DNA from: Methanosphaera sp. rholeuAM130
Lineage (GTDB): Archaea; Methanobacteriota; Methanobacteria; Methanobacteriales; Methanobacteriaceae
Length of the DNA: 14,295 nucleotides
Reading direction: 5' to 3'
Assembly: GCA_003266065.1 (NCBI GenBank)
Contig: MUZY01000105.1
Span: forward strand, 1,201-15,495
The notes under the pieces were generated by a model that made no database searches, was not told the DNA's origin, and saw only the letters and a program-made list of their open reading frames with translations. This document shows positions 1 to 6,792 of this stretch, in pieces (within the stretch, counting starts at the first letter, position 1; each line of letters begins with the position of its first letter). Made by a program: the position numbers and the translations under genes.

Positions 1-815
1 GCTGAACCGAAGTTACCCGTACCCGTGGATTTCGTCTGGTTTACGAAGGTACAGTTTTCCACATACAATACTCCCGTTTCCTTGTTTCTTATACCTGCAC
101 CGAGACCGGCATGATTATCATGGAAGTATATGTTTGATGCGTTTAGTGTACCGTAATTCTCAATTGTGGCTTCAATACATTTGGTTATGGAATCTCCGCC
201 AGCAGTACCGTTACACCATGCATTCTGTACTGTGAAATCCTTTATCGTGATTAGTCCGGTACCTTCGGTAATGTTCATTACCCAGTTTCCACTACCTTTA
301 TAGTAAGACCAGATATCGCTACTATACCAATGATAGGCTTCAGTGTCAATTATATACTGTGCTTCTCCATCAAATACCGTCTTGTTTACTCCTGCCCCAA
401 TTATGTTAATGTAATTGTCTCCAGGAACTGTTAGATTTACGTTTCCTTCTCCTTTATACGTACCTTCAGCTATGTAAATATTATAAATATTTTCAGAATT
501 GGTTTTTGAGATAGCGGTGCTGACAGTTTTGAAAGGATTTGCCTGTGACCCGTCATTTTCATCGTTACCGTCCGTATCTGAAACATAATAATCCACTGTA
601 GTTTCAGGTGTTTGTTTTAAATTCTTATTGTTTTCAAAATTCTTATTATCAGCAATAGACACTTCATCTATTGGTGCATCTTCAACTTGGATTGAAGATG
701 ACACTTCACTAACGACATTATCATCAATTGCATCATCAGCCGATACGGCCGTGATTCCCAATAACAATATCATTAACGTGGTAAATAAGAATATTCTTTT
801 AACATTCATATTCAT
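1..815 (-). CDS. Adhesin-like beta-helix surface protein, N-terminal part
   Basis: This gene is cut by the left edge; 271 codons and two bases are visible from the ATG at 815. Residues 1-26 form a signal peptide: a charged start (NVKR), a hydrophobic stretch rich in Leu and Ile, and a likely cleavage after VSA. An acidic, Asn/Ser-rich linker follows to about residue 73. Then comes DYYVSDTDGNDENDGS (75-90) with NPFKTVSTAI (93-102), the entry motif of secreted beta-helix proteins of the pectate-lyase-like fold, and strand-like repeats with Asn, Gly and Thr turns. Seven N-glycosylation sequons lie at Asn127, 144, 181, 202, 225, 254 and 259. Such proteins in gut Methanobacteriales sit on the cell surface and are thought to bind other cells or glycans. 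GGAG about 9 bases before the ATG supports the start. Neither the ligand nor the anchoring domain can be seen. Confidence 0.88.
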   Translation of the reverse strand, partial: MNMNVKRIFLFTTLMILLLGITAVSADDAIDDNVVSEVSSSIQVEDAPIDEVSIADNKNFENNKNLKQTPETTVDYYVSDTDGNDENDGSQANPFKTVSTAISKTNSENIYNIYIAEGTYKGEGNVNLTVPGDNYINIIGAGVNKTVFDGEAQYIIDTEAYHWYSSDIWSYYKGSGNWVMNITEGTGLITIKDFTVQNAWCNGTAGGDSITKCIEATIENYGTLNASNIYFHDNHAGLGAGIRNKETGVLYVENCTFVNQTKSTGTGNFGS

Positions 816-1105
816 TGATTGATTCTCCGATAAATTTTCAATAATTTGTTATTAACTTAACTTTTTAAACAATAGATTTAAAAAAATCTTAACAGAATAT
901 AAAGTAAAGTTAATATTATTATATATGTAAAAATAGGTATATATTATTTAATCGAATAAAAAAATTTACAAAAATTTAGCTACCCCCATATTCTTTAGAT
1001 AGAAAAATTTTTTAAGTATAACCACGACCCTAAAAAAATAATTAAAAATAATTAGATATACAGATAAATTATATACTAGAGAATAAGAAACAGACAGGTT
1101 AAAAA
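816..1105. promoter_or_regulatory. Divergent intergenic region of adhesin and atwA
   Basis: This stretch of 290 bases is very AT-rich and holds no convincing ORF. It must carry the promoters of both divergent genes. For the adhesin, a minus-strand TATA-like box (CATATATAA, 919-927) would give a leader of roughly 80 bases. A second candidate lies near 936-951. For atwA, ATTAGATATA (1051-1060) is better spaced than AAATTATATACTA (1066-1078), which would start transcription almost on the AGGT ribosome binding site (1096-1099). The boxes were picked by eye from AT-rich DNA and remain uncertain. Confidence 0.4.
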
Positions 1106-2791
1106 ATGATAAAAATTGAAAATCTGACAAAAATATACAAATTAAAAAACAACAATAAAATCAAGGCATTGGATAATGTATCATTTGAAATAAAGGACAA
1201 TGAGATATTTGGAATCATGGGGATAAGTGGTTCCGGTAAATCAACACTGATGAGGATATTAAGAGGTGTGGAAGAATTCGATGAGGGAAAAATTATAATT
1301 GACGACATGGAAATAACTCCTAAAAATTATTCATCATACAAAAATGACCTACGGGAAAAAACATCGATTCACCTTCAAAGATCATTTGGATTATGGTCAA
1401 AAACGGCACTGGAAAATGTTATCCATAAATTGCATGGAATAAAGATAGGTGATGAATCCAATGTAGTTATAGAAGAGGTCAAAGAAGAATACATGGATGA
1501 AGCACTGGACATACTGGATACTGTAGGTCTTAAAGAGAAGGCAGGTCACTTTGCACCTGTACTTAGTGGTGGAGAAAAACAGAGACTGGTACTTGCAAGA
1601 CAACTGGCAAAAAAACCCGAAATATTACTGTTGGATGAACCGGCCACCATGAGCAGTCCTAAAAAGAAATATGAAGTACTTGATACAATAAAAAGAATCA
1701 ACGAAAAATATGGCACGACAGTTATCATTGTAAGCCACCAACCGGAGATTCAAAGATACATATCTGAACGTGTAATGCTTATATATAACGGCAAAGTAGA
1801 AAAAATTGACACCCCCGAAAAAATAATAGATGAATTTACCAAAAACGAAGAGGAAATCTATCCGATAGCAGATATCGACCGAAGCCAGCCCATTATAAAA
1901 GTAAAAGAATTATATAAGGATTTCTATCTTTATAAGGGAGGCCATGTACTTACGATAGATAACGTATCATTTAATGTAAATAAGGGCGAAATACTATCCA
2001 TCATTGGTCCAACAGGAAGTGGAAAGACAGAAATACTTAAGATGATTGCAGGATTTGAACTGGAAGACAGCGGTTCTATTGAAATATTGGCAAATGACAA
2101 ATGGGTTAACATGACAGATTATGGTGAAAACCGTATGCAAATCAGGAAAAACATGGGATTTATGCATCAGGAATTTGCACTTACTCCACATACACCAATA
2201 ATTGAACAGATAGGCGTGCATCTTTCACCAAAAACGGATGAAACCTATGAAAATGCAATAGCTAAAGCAAAAGAAATCGGTTTATCAGACGAATCGTTGG
2301 ACATCATTTATCAATTGACGGACTTATCCAGAACGGAAGCAATAACAAAACTTGAAAAGGTTAACTTGGGACCTGAAATATTGAACATTCTCTTCCCACC
2401 AATCAAAACCGATGACGTGATAGAGTCTGCAATACCTGTATTCGAGGCATTGGACTTGCCATTACCCCTTCTTAACAGACAGTTTATTGAATTATCCGGT
2501 GGACAAAAGGTAAGAGTGGCCATTGCAACTGTTTTGGCATCAAATCCCGAAATATTAATACTTGATGAACCTTTCGGCGATTTGGATCCGATAACACTTA
2601 GGATTGTGGCAAATTCACTTAAGAAAATCAATGAAGAATTCCATACGACAATTATTCTCGTTAGCCATACTATGGATTTCGTCAAAGAGGTATCAACGAG
2701 ATCAATCTACATCAACAAGGGAAAACTAATAGCAGACGGTGACGTTGACGAAGTAGTGGATAAATTCATAGAAGATGAAAACAACGAGTGA
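1106..2791 (+). CDS. atwA: Methyl-CoM reductase component A2, twin ABC ATPase
   Basis: This is a soluble protein with two ABC ATPase domains and no membrane segment, 561 residues long, as expected for component A2, which supports ATP-dependent reductive activation of methyl-coenzyme M reductase (F430 nickel to Ni(I)). Domain 1 has Walker A GISGSGKST (39-47), Q-loop Gln91, signature LSGGEKQR (153-160), Walker B with Asp177-Glu178 and H-loop His211. Domain 2 has Walker A GPTGSGKT (301-308), Q-loop Gln355, signature LSGGQKVR (463-470), Walker B with Asp487-Glu488, D-loop GDLDP and His521. Domain 1 lacks a normal D-loop, reading ATMSSPKKK after Walker B. Domain 2 has about 107 residues between Q-loop and signature, longer than usual, so a helical insertion is likely. 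AGGT seven bases upstream supports the start. Methanogens can carry A2 paralogues, so this may be an A2-like copy. It overlaps usp. Confidence 0.85.
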   Translation: MIKIENLTKIYKLKNNNKIKALDNVSFEIKDNEIFGIMGISGSGKSTLMRILRGVEEFDEGKIIIDDMEITPKNYSSYKNDLREKTSIHLQRSFGLWSKTALENVIHKLHGIKIGDESNVVIEEVKEEYMDEALDILDTVGLKEKAGHFAPVLSGGEKQRLVLARQLAKKPEILLLDEPATMSSPKKKYEVLDTIKRINEKYGTTVIIVSHQPEIQRYISERVMLIYNGKVEKIDTPEKIIDEFTKNEEEIYPIADIDRSQPIIKVKELYKDFYLYKGGHVLTIDNVSFNVNKGEILSIIGPTGSGKTEILKMIAGFELEDSGSIEILANDKWVNMTDYGENRMQIRKNMGFMHQEFALTPHTPIIEQIGVHLSPKTDETYENAIAKAKEIGLSDESLDIIYQLTDLSRTEAITKLEKVNLGPEILNILFPPIKTDDVIESAIPVFEALDLPLPLLNRQFIELSGGQKVRVAIATVLASNPEILILDEPFGDLDPITLRIVANSLKKINEEFHTTIILVSHTMDFVKEVSTRSIYINKGKLIADGDVDEVVDKFIEDENNE

Positions 2792-2796
2792 TAACA

Positions 2797-3186
2797 ATGT
2801 ATGAAAGAATACTGGTACTGACCGACGGATCTAAAAATGCAACAAATGCGGGAATGGAAGCTGTGAAGTTAGCAAAAAAAATAAATGCGACTGTTGTCAT
2901 AACATATATCTTTGACCAGAGATTATCGACAATCGCCAATCAGGAAGAGGAAGGACAGAATTATATCAATGCAATCAAAGATTATGCAATTGAAGAAAAC
3001 GTCAACGCAGAGGATTTGTTAATATATGGCAGCCGAAAGAATGACGTGCTGATAATTGCAAGAAAAAGCAATGCAGACCTAATCGTTATGGCAAAACATG
3101 GAAACACCACTAATCAAACTACTGTCATGGGAGACTATAGTGAATTTGTGGTTAAAAATATCCAACTGCCGATACTGCTAATTTAA
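2797..3186 (+). CDS. Universal stress protein (UspA family), altered ATP motif
   Basis: This 129-residue single-domain protein is about the usual length for the family. The ATG at 2797 gives MYERILVLTDGSKNA, the standard family opening (beta strand 1 with an aspartate at the nucleotide site). A GTG at 2788 in the same frame overlaps the atwA stop and would add three residues; GAGTGAT at 2786-2792 looks more like the ribosome binding site for the ATG. The C-terminal motif reads KHGNTTNQTTVMGDYSEFVV. Compared with the ATP-binding pattern G-2x-G-9x-G-S/T, the second Gly is Thr and the final Ser/Thr is Asp, so binding may be weak or changed. Its start lies against the atwA stop, so translational coupling is likely. 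The role is not known; a link to the regulation of MCR activation is inference from position only. Confidence 0.88.
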   Translation: MYERILVLTDGSKNATNAGMEAVKLAKKINATVVITYIFDQRLSTIANQEEEGQNYINAIKDYAIEENVNAEDLLIYGSRKNDVLIIARKSNADLIVMAKHGNTTNQTTVMGDYSEFVVKNIQLPILLI

Positions 3187-3194
3187 AGCAATTC

Positions 3195-4256
3195 CTATTT
3201 ATCAATTATGAAAGTATTTACAGAATCTATCAAATAGTCAATTATTTGACTGATGGATTTAAACTCCCCTACTTTTTTATCAGAACTTAAAAAACAATTT
3301 GTCAATTGGATTATAGGTTTAGTGATATCCTTTAAATCAAGCAATCCCTGCTGATATTCGTCCATCAAATTAATTGTGCAACTAATCCATGAAACATAGT
3401 ACTCATCATTGTTGAAATGATAGAATGACTGGGCATAATCCTCCAAAGAAATGCCTTCGGCATTTTTATAAAAGTCATCAAAGGTTACGTTGAATCTTGA
3501 AAGCCTGCTGAGAACTGTTTTCTGATACTGTGTACACATACCCGTTTGCAAATACAATGCATCAAAAACTGCTTCCCTAACAGAATTAGCTATTAATTCA
3601 CCCAATTTGGAGTGTTTACCAGCATTTTCCAAGTGATTATCGCTAGAAGTGTTTGATATTACACAAGCTCCATCGGTACCTGTTCCGGTTGCAATATGCG
3701 TTGAATAATTACTTCCAACTTTCAAATCTTCCAATACACTAGTTTTAGCCTCCGTTAAGGTTATAAGTGCCGTTGCTAATGCTCCAGCATCCAAATTCGC
3801 ATCAATGAATGTAATTATGTTGATTGTTCCCGTGATTGATTGATAATTATTGTCATGTTCATAAAATGATGCATTATCTCCTGCTTTAACGGCATTTTTG
3901 TCGGCACCCGCAGTTGCTATAGTTATAACCTTCAATTGTTTATATGATTTAGTACTTACGGAAAAATAATCCATATTAGCCGAAGTTATAAGTCCCGTTG
4001 ATTTATCAGAATCCAATCCCATTTCCTTAAATTTTTGAATCTGGAAATTTTTACTTTTTAATTCTTCAATTACAGGATAATCAGCAGGTATTAACGATTG
4101 ATTTACAACGTTTACCATATTTTCATGATATCCTCCATTATGCCATGAGGATATTAACAGGTTATTATCAACAAGTAACTTAACAACTATTGCATTATCT
4201 ATAATGGATATGATGAGTTTTTCATCCTCATGCACTATTCTAGAATAATTTGACAT
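3195..4256 (-). CDS. cbiZ: Adenosylcobinamide amidohydrolase with C-terminal extension
   Basis: CbiZ cleaves the aminopropanol-side amide of adenosylcobinamide to give adenosylcobyric acid, a salvage step toward cobamides, which methyltransferases of methanogens need. The protein has 353 residues. Family features run in order: SSWHNGG (36-42), GLITSAN (88-94), ATAGADKNAVKAGD (114-127), GTINIITFID (143-152), TEAKTSVLEDL (168-178), ATGTGTDG (189-196) and GKHSKLGELI (213-222). The CbiZ fold seems to end near residue 245; residues 255-353 form an acidic, helical tail I cannot assign. The start is the ATG at 4256, preceded by GGGTG six bases upstream. A longer reading frame to 4352 runs through the tRNA gene and is not coding. 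It is convergent with usp at an 8-base gap. I rate the family call high and the exact substrate as known only from the family. Confidence 0.85.
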   Translation of the reverse strand: MSNYSRIVHEDEKLIISIIDNAIVVKLLVDNNLLISSWHNGGYHENMVNVVNQSLIPADYPVIEELKSKNFQIQKFKEMGLDSDKSTGLITSANMDYFSVSTKSYKQLKVITIATAGADKNAVKAGDNASFYEHDNNYQSITGTINIITFIDANLDAGALATALITLTEAKTSVLEDLKVGSNYSTHIATGTGTDGACVISNTSSDNHLENAGKHSKLGELIANSVREAVFDALYLQTGMCTQYQKTVLSRLSRFNVTFDDFYKNAEGISLEDYAQSFYHFNNDEYYVSWISCTINLMDEYQQGLLDLKDITKPIIQLTNCFLSSDKKVGEFKSISQIIDYLIDSVNTFIIDK

Positions 4257-4269
4257 AATTAGCACCCAA

Positions 4270-4290
4270 GAAAAAATATAAAAAAAGAGT
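4270..4290 (-). terminator. Oligo-T tract after tRNA-Gln
   Basis: Read on the minus strand, CTCTTTTTTTATATTTTTTC lies four to five bases past the mature tRNA 3' end. Oligo-T runs without a stem are typical archaeal termination signals. The same tract sits just before the cbiZ ribosome binding site, so it may end the tRNA transcript, or be read through into cbiZ. Confidence 0.5.
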
Positions 4291-4294
4291 TTAA

Positions 4295-4366
4295 TAGTCC
4301 TTAGCGGAGTCGAACCGCTGTCACAAGATCCAGAGTCTCGTAGGATTGCCACTACCCTAAAGGACT
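4295..4366 (-). tRNA. tRNA-Gln (anticodon CTG)
   Basis: The minus strand folds as a 72-base tRNA. The acceptor stem AGTCCTT pairs fully with AAGGACT, and the discriminator is A. The D region GGGTAGTGG is like that of archaeal tRNA-Gln. The anticodon stem CGAGA/TCTTG encloses the loop CTCTGGA, giving anticodon CTG, which reads CAG. The T stem AGCGG/CCGCT encloses TTCGACT. No CCA is encoded (TTA follows), so it must be added after transcription. No intron is seen. In archaea this tRNA is normally charged with Glu and converted to Gln-tRNA by GatDE. There is a TATA-like box about 22 bases upstream. Confidence 0.95.
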
Positions 4367-4382
4367 AAGAATAATAAAATCA

Positions 4383-4394
4383 ATATATATAATT
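4383..4394 (-). promoter_or_regulatory. Probable TATA box for tRNA-Gln
   Basis: On the minus strand AATTATATATAT is centred about 22 bases upstream of the mature tRNA 5' end. This is close to the spacing expected for an archaeal box A with a very short leader. Confidence 0.55.
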
Positions 4395-4572
4395 CTTTGA
4401 CAATCATATTATTTATACTTAATTGTTTTTTTCAACCACGTGCAAAATCCATAGTTTATAATCAATGTAAAATTATCAAATAATGAATTTACTATCAAAT
4501 ACATAACCAACTCTGAAAATTGTTTTAATTCAAAGACAACATAAAGCAATATATGAAAAAAAATCATTAAAA

Positions 4573-4582
4573 CTATAAATAC
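4573..4582 (+). promoter_or_regulatory. Possible TATA box for the nadM operon
   Basis: CTATAAATAC would place the transcript start near 4603-4606, with a leader of about 38 bases before nadM. The rest of 4367-4642 holds no convincing gene on either strand. CGTGA (4631-4635) is a weak ribosome binding site for the ATG at 4643. Confidence 0.4.
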
Positions 4583-4642
4583 TACTAAATACAATATCTA
4601 TCAATTAATTAAAAAAGATTTAATTGTATACGTGAAAATAAA

Positions 4643-5182
4643 ATGAATATCAAAAGAGGATTATTAATCGGACGGATACAACCATTACATAATGGTCATA
4701 TGAGTGTTATCCAAGATACTTTAAATGAGGTCGATGAGCTAATCATCGGCATAGGTAGTGCAGATCAAAGCCATACCAACTCCAATCCATTTACCAGTGG
4801 AGAAAGAGTTTTAATGCTATCCAAAGCACTTAGAGAATACAGGATTGACCCTTCAAGGTATTATATCATTCCATTGGAGGATATTGCATGCAACTCATTA
4901 TGGGTAGGCCATGTGAAAATGTTAACCCCTCCTTTTGAAAAGGTATATTCGGGCAACAGTCTTGTTAAACAATTATTTAGAGAAAATAAGATTGAAGTAG
5001 TTCAGCCACCATTATTTAATAGAGAGGAATACTCCGGAACAGAAGTAAGAAGAAGAATTCTAAACAATGGTAACTGGGAAGATCTTGTTCCGGAATCTGT
5101 TGTAGAAGTAATCAATGAAATCAATGGTGTAGAACGTATTCAAAACTTAAATAGAAAGGAAGTTAGTGAATTATTAAAATAA
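4643..5182 (+). CDS. nadM: Archaeal NMN adenylyltransferase
   Basis: The enzyme joins nicotinamide mononucleotide and ATP to make NAD+ and pyrophosphate in the cytoplasm. The protein has 179 residues, the usual length for archaeal NadM. GRIQPLHNGH (10-19) is the nucleotidyltransferase signature containing the paired histidines that bind ATP phosphates. GSADQSHTNSNPFTSGER (38-55) matches the conserved second block that helps position the nucleotide, and SGTEVRRRI (131-139) is the C-terminal signature (usually written ISSTEVR). It is the first gene of a tight plus-strand unit, with only three bases separating its stop from the next gene's first ATG. The pairing suggests shared nucleotide metabolism, though this is only context. 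Confidence 0.95.
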   Translation: MNIKRGLLIGRIQPLHNGHMSVIQDTLNEVDELIIGIGSADQSHTNSNPFTSGERVLMLSKALREYRIDPSRYYIIPLEDIACNSLWVGHVKMLTPPFEKVYSGNSLVKQLFRENKIEVVQPPLFNREEYSGTEVRRRILNNGNWEDLVPESVVEVINEINGVERIQNLNRKEVSELLK

Positions 5183-5185
5183 GAG

Positions 5186-6376
5186 ATGTTGAAAATGGGA
5201 TTTATTAGAGATTCTATCCATGGAGATTTACATTTAACTGATTTTGAGTTAAAACTTGTGGATACTGTAGAGATGCAACGATTAAGGCGAATAAAACAAT
5301 TGGGTTTTACCAGCCTGGTGTATCCAGGTGCAAACCATACCCGATTTGAACATTCAATAGGTACCTTATCATTGGCAGATAAACTAGCTACTCGGCTAAA
5401 TTTGGAAGAGGATGTGATAGAATTACTAAGGGTATGTGCATTACTTCATGATATTGGACATGCACCATTTTCACATGTATCTGAAAGAGCTCTGAAACAT
5501 AAACATGAAACAGTTACCAAGGAGATAATTAAAAATTCGGCAATCACCGATATCATTACGGAAAGATTCAATGCAAATTTCATTAATAAAATCATTGATG
5601 GAGAAACCAAATATGGAAAGATAATCTCCGGAGATTTAGATGTGGATCGTATGGACTACTTGGCTAGAGATTCATATTACACAGGTGTAGCATATGGAGT
5701 TATCGATACCGAACGTTTATTATACAGCTTAAAATACGATGATAATGACGATCTAATCATAACAGATAAAGGAGTTCAGGCGGCAGAATCCACACTTCTT
5801 GCCAGATACTTCATGTATCCTACCGTATATCAACACCATACCACCAGAATAGTAAATAGCATGTTTAGGGTGTGTCTAAAACGTATGCTGGAGGATAATG
5901 TAGTACAGGAAAAAGAATTAAAATACCTCGACGATGGAGATTTAATAAATATTGCAAGAAACACTAAAGGTTTACCGGAAAAGACCATGAAAAACCTTGA
6001 TACGAGACATCTTTATAAAAAGACTGATACAATTAATCTGACTGACATAGAATATCCCGAGAAGATATTCCAAATGGATAAGAAATATTTGAAGGAAGCG
6101 GAAGAGGATATTGCAAATGCATTGAATATCAGTCCTGAGGAGGTTATTATTGATTTGCCGGAATCGTTGTCATATAAAGAGATGAGCATTCAGGTCGAAA
6201 CAAACAATGGTTTGAAAGCCTTGTCAGAAGTATCAACAGTTATAAATTCGCTTAAAAAAGCCCAATATAACTATGCCGATTTGGCATTGTACCTGTCAAA
6301 GGAAAACAGGGAAAAGGCATTGGACAAGAATATTAAAATAGAAGACTATTTGAACCTTCCGAGTGATAAATTATGA
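5186..6376 (+). CDS. HD-domain phosphohydrolase, SAMHD1/dNTPase-like
   Basis: This 396-residue protein belongs to the HD superfamily branch that includes dNTP triphosphohydrolases. It opens with GFIRDSIHGDLHLTD and RLRRIKQLG, as in the family. Metal ligands expected by comparison with SAMHD1 are present: His56 in RFEHSIG, His88-Asp89 in LLHDIGHAPFSH, and Asp154 in DVDRMDYLARDSYY. His92 and His97 match the catalytic-site histidines. The C-terminal third (about 250-396) is Lys/Glu-rich and not recognisable. Hydrolysis of dNTPs is the family-based guess; the true substrate is unknown. The first ATG is at 5186; an ATG at 5195 (MGFIRDS) is equally likely, since it fits the family start better and GAGATG lies before it. 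It follows nadM by three bases and overlaps the next gene by ATGA. Confidence 0.88.
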   Translation: MLKMGFIRDSIHGDLHLTDFELKLVDTVEMQRLRRIKQLGFTSLVYPGANHTRFEHSIGTLSLADKLATRLNLEEDVIELLRVCALLHDIGHAPFSHVSERALKHKHETVTKEIIKNSAITDIITERFNANFINKIIDGETKYGKIISGDLDVDRMDYLARDSYYTGVAYGVIDTERLLYSLKYDDNDDLIITDKGVQAAESTLLARYFMYPTVYQHHTTRIVNSMFRVCLKRMLEDNVVQEKELKYLDDGDLINIARNTKGLPEKTMKNLDTRHLYKKTDTINLTDIEYPEKIFQMDKKYLKEAEEDIANALNISPEEVIIDLPESLSYKEMSIQVETNNGLKALSEVSTVINSLKKAQYNYADLALYLSKENREKALDKNIKIEDYLNLPSDKL

Positions 6377-6612
6377 AACGTGTAATTAAAAAAGAACTTA
6401 CTGAAAAGGAATATACTCAATTCATCAAACAAATAATTGACATCAACAATAAAGAAGGTCATCTGCCCGAATACATTGAATATGAAGGTTCGAAGATTTT
6501 TAAGATTGAATTTATTGAAACTATTGAAAACGTAAACAAGTTCATACTGGAAAATGGCAGATATCCCGAAAAAATCAGCATCTATCAACAAAAACATAAC
6601 CGAAAAAACTAA
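6373..6612 (+). CDS. Small protein resembling 1.5 pseudomurein-binding repeats
   Basis: This 79-residue basic protein starts inside the stop of the HD gene (ATGA overlap), so the two are likely translationally coupled. After a Lys-rich start, residues 14-50 read like a pseudomurein-binding repeat: a helix, then KEGHLPEYIEYEGSKI (28-42), then a short helix FKIEFIETI. Residues 51-71 begin a second unit with ILENGRYPEKISI and stop half way. The pattern of Gly-x-Leu/Tyr-Pro followed by alternating hydrophobics is what I recognise. In surface proteins and pseudomurein endopeptidases such repeats come in runs of several copies behind a signal peptide; here there is no signal peptide and no enzyme domain. 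It may be a decayed fragment, a cytoplasmic partner of the HD protein, or a chance likeness. The coding call is firmer than the family call. Confidence 0.7.
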   Translation: MKRVIKKELTEKEYTQFIKQIIDINNKEGHLPEYIEYEGSKIFKIEFIETIENVNKFILENGRYPEKISIYQQKHNRKN

Positions 6613-6727
6613 CGCAATTCCAAAGTAGAAAAAGCTAAAAAAAGAAAGATTGCCCTTCATCCAAAGATTTGATGAAAATCAAAAAAATACATTAAATAGC
6701 TCAAAAATAGTTAATTTAATAGAAAAC

Positions 6728-6775
6728 CAAAAAATATTAAAAAAAAGTGAAAAGACTCCCAATGATCATAAAAAG
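6728..6775 (-). terminator. Oligo-T terminator of guaB
   Basis: On the minus strand, just past the guaB stop, runs of T occur in series (CTTTTTATG, GTCTTTTCAC, TTTTTTTAATATTTTTTGG). This is the stem-free pattern common at archaeal gene ends. The 180 bases between the two convergent genes (6613-6792) hold no ORF I would defend and no clear T-run terminator for the plus-strand unit. Confidence 0.55.
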
Positions 6776-6792
6776 AGGGGTTTACAAGAAGT

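Noticed and set aside
628..822. 64-codon plus-strand ORF
   Set aside because: It is antisense to the signal peptide and linker of the adhesin-like gene, which has clear protein features on the minus strand.
2311..2685. 124-codon minus-strand ORF
   Set aside because: It lies fully antisense to domain 2 of atwA, which has intact motifs.
4257..4352. N-terminal extension of cbiZ by 32 codons
   Set aside because: It reads straight through the tRNA-Gln gene and the T-rich tract; the ATG at 4256 has GGGTG six bases upstream and fits the protein better.
4409..4594. 61-codon minus-strand ORF with hydrophobic residues, like a small membrane protein
   Set aside because: No ribosome binding site. The Phe/Leu/Ile/Tyr composition is what T-rich intergenic DNA gives by chance, and it covers the promoter region of nadM.
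6346..6660. 104-codon minus-strand ORF rich in Phe
   Set aside because: It is antisense to the small repeat-like gene and the end of the HD gene, with composition explained by A-rich coding on the other strand.
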